From: Roseovarius halotolerans
GTDB lineage: Bacteria > Pseudomonadota > Alphaproteobacteria > Rhodobacterales > Rhodobacteraceae
DNA: 64,000 nucleotides
Direction: 5' to 3'
NCBI RefSeq assembly: GCF_900172255.1
Contig: NZ_FWFU01000003.1
Coordinates: forward strand, 310,001-374,000
Below, piece by piece: positions 60,318 through 64,000 of the stretch. The notes under the pieces were generated by a model. It had not been told where the DNA came from and ran no database searches. It saw nothing but the letters and a program-made list of their open reading frames with translations. Both the position numbers and the translations under genes were made by a program. The first letter of the stretch is position 1; each line of letters begins with the position of its first letter.

Positions 60318-62429
60318 ATGATGAAAGCGTGCCATACTGTGTGGCTGTTCGGGGGCGTATTGCTGGCCTTGGCAATACTTCTCGTGCTGCCGTCGCAATA
60401 CGGATTCGCAGCAAGTTCCGATGAATTTTCCAGCACATCCGTCACCGCACGTCTGATCTCGGCCGAGAACGGGGTCAGCCCGGATACCCGTTCGATCTCG
60501 GCGGGGCTGCACTTGGAATTGTCGAAGGGCTGGAAAACCTACTGGCGCTCGCCCGGTGAGGTGGGCATCCCGCCGTCGATCGACTGGGCGGGATCGGAGA
60601 ACATCGAGAATGTCGAGTTTCTCTGGCCGGCGCCTGAGCGCTTCACCGCCTTCGGGATCGAGAATTTCGGCTACTCCGATGAGGTGGTCTTTCCGCTGCG
60701 GATAACACTTGCAGACCCTGGCGCCCCGGTCCGGTTGAAGGCCGGCGTGAACGTCCTGACATGTTCGACCGTTTGCGTCCCGGAGGATTTCGAACTGCAG
60801 TTGGCGCTACCAAGGGCCAGCGGAATCGATGCCGACGCCGCAACCCTGATTTCGGCCTATGCGGGCCGCGTGCCCGACGAGGGCGCGGCGAGTAGCATTT
60901 CTGTCGAAACCGCGTATCTGGACGGTGAGATGTCCGCGCTAACCTTAACCGCCCGCAGCGACCGCCCCTTCGGCGAGCCCGACGTGTTTCCCGAATTGGG
61001 CAAGGGCACGGCTTTCGGTAAGCCGGACATTCGTTTGGGCGAGGGAGGCCGATTACTATGGGCCCGTCTGCCAATCCTCTCCGCCGCCGATGACCCGCCA
61101 CCACTCGATGTGACGGTGACGGATGGAGACCGCGCCGCAACCTGGATGCCCGCCCTGAGCGATAAGGCCGCAGCGCCGCCCTTCACCCTCGATCGCGTTT
61201 TGCCGGGGTTGGCCGATCTTGCCTGGATTGCGGCGATTGCCTTTCTCGGCGGCCTCATCCTGAACGTGATGCCCTGCGTGCTGCCGGTGCTGTCGATCAA
61301 GCTCTCCTCGGCCATGAAGGCCCACGGTCAGTCGCGGCAACGGGTTCGGGCTGGATTTGCCGTTTCGGCCTTCGGTGTTCTGGCCTTCATGTGGGTTATC
61401 GCTGCCGGAACGCTGGCGGCGCGGGGAATCGGGATGACGGTCGGCTGGGGGCTGCAGTTCCAAAACCCGGTCTTTCTTGCACTGATGGCCGTCATTCTGG
61501 TGGTCTTTTCGGCAAACCTTTTCGGGCTGTTCGAAATTTCTTTGCCGTCCGCGGCGCACACCCGGCTGGCGAAAGCGGGCGGCGGGCGCGGCTATGTTGG
61601 AGATTTCGCAACAGGGGCCTTCGCGGCCGTTCTTGCCACGCCCTGTTCCGCCCCGTTTCTCGGCACGGCCGTGGCGTTCGCGCTGGCTGGCCGCCCGATC
61701 GACATCGTCGTGGTTTTCACTGCCCTTGGCCTGGGGCTGGCCTTGCCTTATCTGATCGTGGCGGCTTTTCCGGGCATGGTGGTCCGGATGCCGCGGGCGG
61801 GACGGTGGATGATCTGGCTCAAGATCGTCCTTGGGCTGGCCCTGCTGGCGACCGCAGCTTGGCTTTTCTGGGTGCTCGGTGGCGTCGCCGGGACACGGTC
61901 GGTCTGGGCGGTTGCCGCGACGAGCGGCGGCATTGTCGCCATTCTGAGCTTGCCGCGCATGTCTTCTGTCCTGCGCGGGTCTGCCGCCTTGGCCCTGACA
62001 ATCGTTGCTCTTACCCTTTCCGGTCTCCTGTCGCAAAGTGACGAGCCGACAGACCGTGTCGCCGCGAATTGGACCGCATTCGAACGCGCGGCGATCGCCC
62101 GGCACGTTTCGCAAGGGGATGTTGTGTTTGTGGACGTCACCGCCGACTGGTGTCTGACCTGCAAGGCCAACAAGACCCTCGTGCTGGACCGCGAACCGGT
62201 GGCGTCAGCCTTGCGTGCGCCCGTCGTTATCCCAATGCAGGCGGACTGGACGCGGCCCGACGAGACCATCTCACGCTATCTGGAAAGCTTCGACCGCTAC
62301 GGCATACCGTTTAACGTGGTCTACGGCCCGGAAGCCCCCGATGGCATCGTTCTGCCCGAATTGCTTACAGCGCAAGTGGTCATGCAGGCACTGGAGGACG
62401 CTGCCAATACACGTGTGGCAGAGGATTGA
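60318..62429 (+). CDS. ScsB/DsbD-like thiol:disulfide interchange protein
   Basis: About 703 aa. Signal peptide, an N-terminal periplasmic domain (VLTCSTVCVPEDFELQL with the reactive Cys pair), eight membrane helices with the DsbD-type cysteines in NVMPCVLPVLSIK and ATPCSAPFLGTA, and a C-terminal thioredoxin domain with DWCLTCK. Transfers electrons from cytoplasmic thioredoxin to periplasmic partners such as the DsbA-like protein at 55806, as in Scs copper-tolerance systems. ATG 60318 follows GGCGGGA; a TTG at 60297 is less likely. Confidence 0.88.
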   Translation: MMKACHTVWLFGGVLLALAILLVLPSQYGFAASSDEFSSTSVTARLISAENGVSPDTRSISAGLHLELSKGWKTYWRSPGEVGIPPSIDWAGSENIENVEFLWPAPERFTAFGIENFGYSDEVVFPLRITLADPGAPVRLKAGVNVLTCSTVCVPEDFELQLALPRASGIDADAATLISAYAGRVPDEGAASSISVETAYLDGEMSALTLTARSDRPFGEPDVFPELGKGTAFGKPDIRLGEGGRLLWARLPILSAADDPPPLDVTVTDGDRAATWMPALSDKAAAPPFTLDRVLPGLADLAWIAAIAFLGGLILNVMPCVLPVLSIKLSSAMKAHGQSRQRVRAGFAVSAFGVLAFMWVIAAGTLAARGIGMTVGWGLQFQNPVFLALMAVILVVFSANLFGLFEISLPSAAHTRLAKAGGGRGYVGDFATGAFAAVLATPCSAPFLGTAVAFALAGRPIDIVVVFTALGLGLALPYLIVAAFPGMVVRMPRAGRWMIWLKIVLGLALLATAAWLFWVLGGVAGTRSVWAVAATSGGIVAILSLPRMSSVLRGSAALALTIVALTLSGLLSQSDEPTDRVAANWTAFERAAIARHVSQGDVVFVDVTADWCLTCKANKTLVLDREPVASALRAPVVIPMQADWTRPDETISRYLESFDRYGIPFNVVYGPEAPDGIVLPELLTAQVVMQALEDAANTRVAED

Positions 62430-62510
62430 TGAGGTTAACAAGAAACCGCAACCTTACCCACTTTTCTGGCTTACGGGCGAATGGCGCGACGCAAGCAGGG
62501 GCCTGATGGC

Positions 62511-62837
62511 TCAACCTTGAAGTTGCTGCTTCCGACGCTGAAACTCGTCTTCGTCGATCTCACCGCGTGCATAGCGTTCCTTGAGGATATCGATCGCGTC
62601 GCGGGTCTCGCCAACGCGGTTGCTGGTGAGCATACGGAAGACGAAGACGGCAACGGCGATAATCAGCCCCCAAAAAAGGATCATTCCCAAGCCTCCCCAC
62701 CAACCGTGGGCACCTCCCCACATCATGTGCCCGAAGGTGTCATTGCCATTGCTGCCCGGATCCGCGAGCGCCGGGACTGTGCTCGCCAACAGAGCGCTCA
62801 CGCAGGTTTTCATCGACATCATATAGGTACTCATCAT
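62511..62837 (-). CDS. SHOCT-domain small membrane protein
   Basis: About 108 aa from ATG 62837 (AAGGAC upstream). A signal or first helix (KTCVSALLASTVPALA), a Gly/Trp/Met/His-rich stretch (FGHMMWGGAHGWWGG), one membrane helix (ILFWGLIIAVAVFVFRML), and a SHOCT domain at the C-terminus (ILKERYARGEIDEDEFQRRKQQL). Such proteins are frequent in copper loci of proteobacteria; role unknown. It follows the sensor kinase gene by 29 bp. Confidence 0.8.
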   Translation of the reverse strand: MMSTYMMSMKTCVSALLASTVPALADPGSNGNDTFGHMMWGGAHGWWGGLGMILFWGLIIAVAVFVFRMLTSNRVGETRDAIDILKERYARGEIDEDEFQRRKQQLQG

Positions 62838-62866
62838 CGTGTCCTTTCTTGCTGGTTGTAGCTTTG

Positions 62867-64000
62867 TCAAAACGGAAAATCGAGGCGCACCAGAAGCCCG
62901 CCGTCCGGGTGGTTCTGCAAAGTGATGTCGCCGCCATGTGAGCGCAGTATGGTGCGGGCGATTGAAAGGCCGAGACCGGTGCCACCCGTCTCGCGCGAAC
63001 GTGACGCCTCGACCCGGTAAAACGGCTCAAAAACCTCTTCTAATTGAGTGTCAGGTATGCCGGGACCATGATCGCGCACCCAGATCAAGGCTTTGTCAGA
63101 CTCTCGGGAATAGGTGACCTCGACATCGTCGCCGTAACGCACTGCATTCTCTATGACGTTCCGCAAAGCTCGACGCATGGATTGAGGCCGAAGCTTTATC
63201 TCAAACGGTGTGTCCGTTTCGAGTCGGAACGCGTTGAGCATGTCGCGTTTCAGCTCAGTGAGAAATTGCCCCAATTCTATTGTTTCTGGAGGTTCACTTA
63301 TTGCCATGCCCCGAGCGAAAGCCAGTGTGCGCTCGACCATGTCCTGCATTTCCTCGATTGATTTCACCAAGGCGTCGCGTGTCTCTTCCTCATCCACCAT
63401 CTCGGCGTGAACCCGCAAAGCGGTCAGTGGAGAGCGCAAATCATGACCCAGAGCGGCCATAATACGCGTCTTGTCCGCAACAGTGCGCACCAATCGCTCC
63501 TGCATTTGATTGAAGGTATCCGTCAGCTCTCTGACTTCGCTTGGACCTGCGACTCGAAGGGGTTTGTTTTCCTCTCCTCTACCAAGCCTGTCTGCAGCTT
63601 GGGCCAAGCGCCTTAACGGCCAGGTTAGGCGAGCAAGCAAGTACCAGCAAGCGACTCCAATCAGCAACGTCGCCGTGAAACCAAAGCTCACCGCAGAAAA
63701 GATCGGCCACTGTAGCGGTGGTCGCTGGAAGCGCGTATCGACATTCAGCCATGTGCCATCTTCAAGCGCGATAGAGAGTGTTAATTCAAGCCCCGAGATC
63801 TTGTCATGCATCATCTGCTTGTGCTCTGCGGCCATCTGCTGCGGCAGGTTTCTCATTGGCGGGAATTCGCGCTCAACCTCATGCAACTCCACTCGGATTT
63901 CGCGGCTGTCTTCAGAGCTAAACAATGACCTGATACGCGCTTCGACCGCTCCTCCAGCACGGTGATCGAGATGATCCACTGCAGCCTGCGGGTCGATCCG
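62867..64000 (-). CDS. Sensor histidine kinase, N-terminus beyond the right edge
   Basis: The frame is open past 64000, so at least 378 residues of a longer protein are seen. A periplasmic portion (EVEREFPPMRNLPQQMAAEH), a membrane helix (FGFTATLLIGVACWYLLARL), a HAMP domain (WPLRRLAQAADRLGRGEENKPL), the phospho-acceptor LGHDLRSPLTALR, N-box ENAVRYGD, and G-boxes DHGPGIPD and GGTGLGLSIA. The GTG at 63979 is not the true start. Its response regulator is expected just beyond 64000. Probably senses metal or envelope stress in the copper island (CusS-like by context). Confidence 0.9.
   Translation of the reverse strand, partial: RIDPQAAVDHLDHRAGGAVEARIRSLFSSEDSREIRVELHEVEREFPPMRNLPQQMAAEHKQMMHDKISGLELTLSIALEDGTWLNVDTRFQRPPLQWPIFSAVSFGFTATLLIGVACWYLLARLTWPLRRLAQAADRLGRGEENKPLRVAGPSEVRELTDTFNQMQERLVRTVADKTRIMAALGHDLRSPLTALRVHAEMVDEEETRDALVKSIEEMQDMVERTLAFARGMAISEPPETIELGQFLTELKRDMLNAFRLETDTPFEIKLRPQSMRRALRNVIENAVRYGDDVEVTYSRESDKALIWVRDHGPGIPDTQLEEVFEPFYRVEASRSRETGGTGLGLSIARTILRSHGGDITLQNHPDGGLLVRLDFPF

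Overview
This 64 kb window looks like part of a mobilizable plasmid (or plasmid-derived replicon) of an alphaproteobacterium, most likely Rhodobacterales. The reasons are a complete repABC replication/partition operon on the minus strand (repA 41454 to repC 37993) with a candidate antisense counter-transcribed RNA and parS-like palindromes; a set of accessory genes typical of rhodobacteral and rhizobial plasmids (DUF736, DUF2493, DUF3768, an ArdC-type antirestriction protein, a giant methylase/strawberry-notch helicase, a ParB-like protein); generally high G+C; and a mobilization block (VirD4/TraG coupling protein, relaxase, MobC-like protein). I saw no rRNA, tRNA or CRISPR array.

Layout. 1-5640: minus-strand three-gene restriction-like module made of an MmeI-like DNA methyltransferase, an SF2 helicase and a protein running off the left edge that is probably a GIY-YIG nuclease. 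5908-6825: EamA-type transporter. 6972-10095: Gabija defence system (gajA, gajB) with lower G+C than its neighbours. 10293-15215: coupling protein, relaxase and MobC-like protein, followed by a gene-free, hairpin-rich stretch that is the best oriT candidate. 15780-19602: small plasmid proteins, a DUF2493 protein, and a PIN protein in tandem with a fused HTH/ImmA-IrrE metalloprotease. 19603-22552: a type II-short-like CBASS operon (35-aa leader ORF, patatin effector, CD-NTase, stand-alone E2-like protein), transcribed divergently from the HTH-protease gene across an array of TGTAAAC repeats. 22785-36261: conserved plasmid accessory genes, several preceded by a repeated leader element, interrupted by an orphan antitoxin and a YhaV/PrlF toxin-antitoxin pair. 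36555-37763: Fic protein. 37841-41604: repABC. 41918-43110: a decayed toxin-antitoxin pair and an intact HigBA-like pair. 43240-45417: serine recombinase and an HTH protein.

45883-64000 is a copper and envelope-stress island: TolC-type lipoprotein, two multicopper oxidases, a cupredoxin-CusF fusion, a glutaredoxin-MauE fusion, a DUF305 protein, CueR, the CopA P-type ATPase, a CopZ-like chaperone, DsbA- and ScsB/DsbD-like thiol proteins, two cytochromes c, an L,D-transpeptidase, small membrane proteins and a sensor kinase cut by the right edge. Four CueR-type promoters (TTGACC followed by an over-long spacer holding a CTTCC/GGAAG-like dyad) sit in front of copA, the chaperone, the transpeptidase and a small membrane protein, so these are probably one Cu(I)-controlled regulon.

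Overall the replicon combines maintenance (repABC, several toxin-antitoxin pairs), mobilization with an antirestriction protein, three anti-phage or restriction-like systems and a copper-tolerance cargo. Start codons were moved inward from the longest possible ORF wherever a Shine-Dalgarno-like sequence and neighbouring stop codon argued for it; these choices are stated in each entry.
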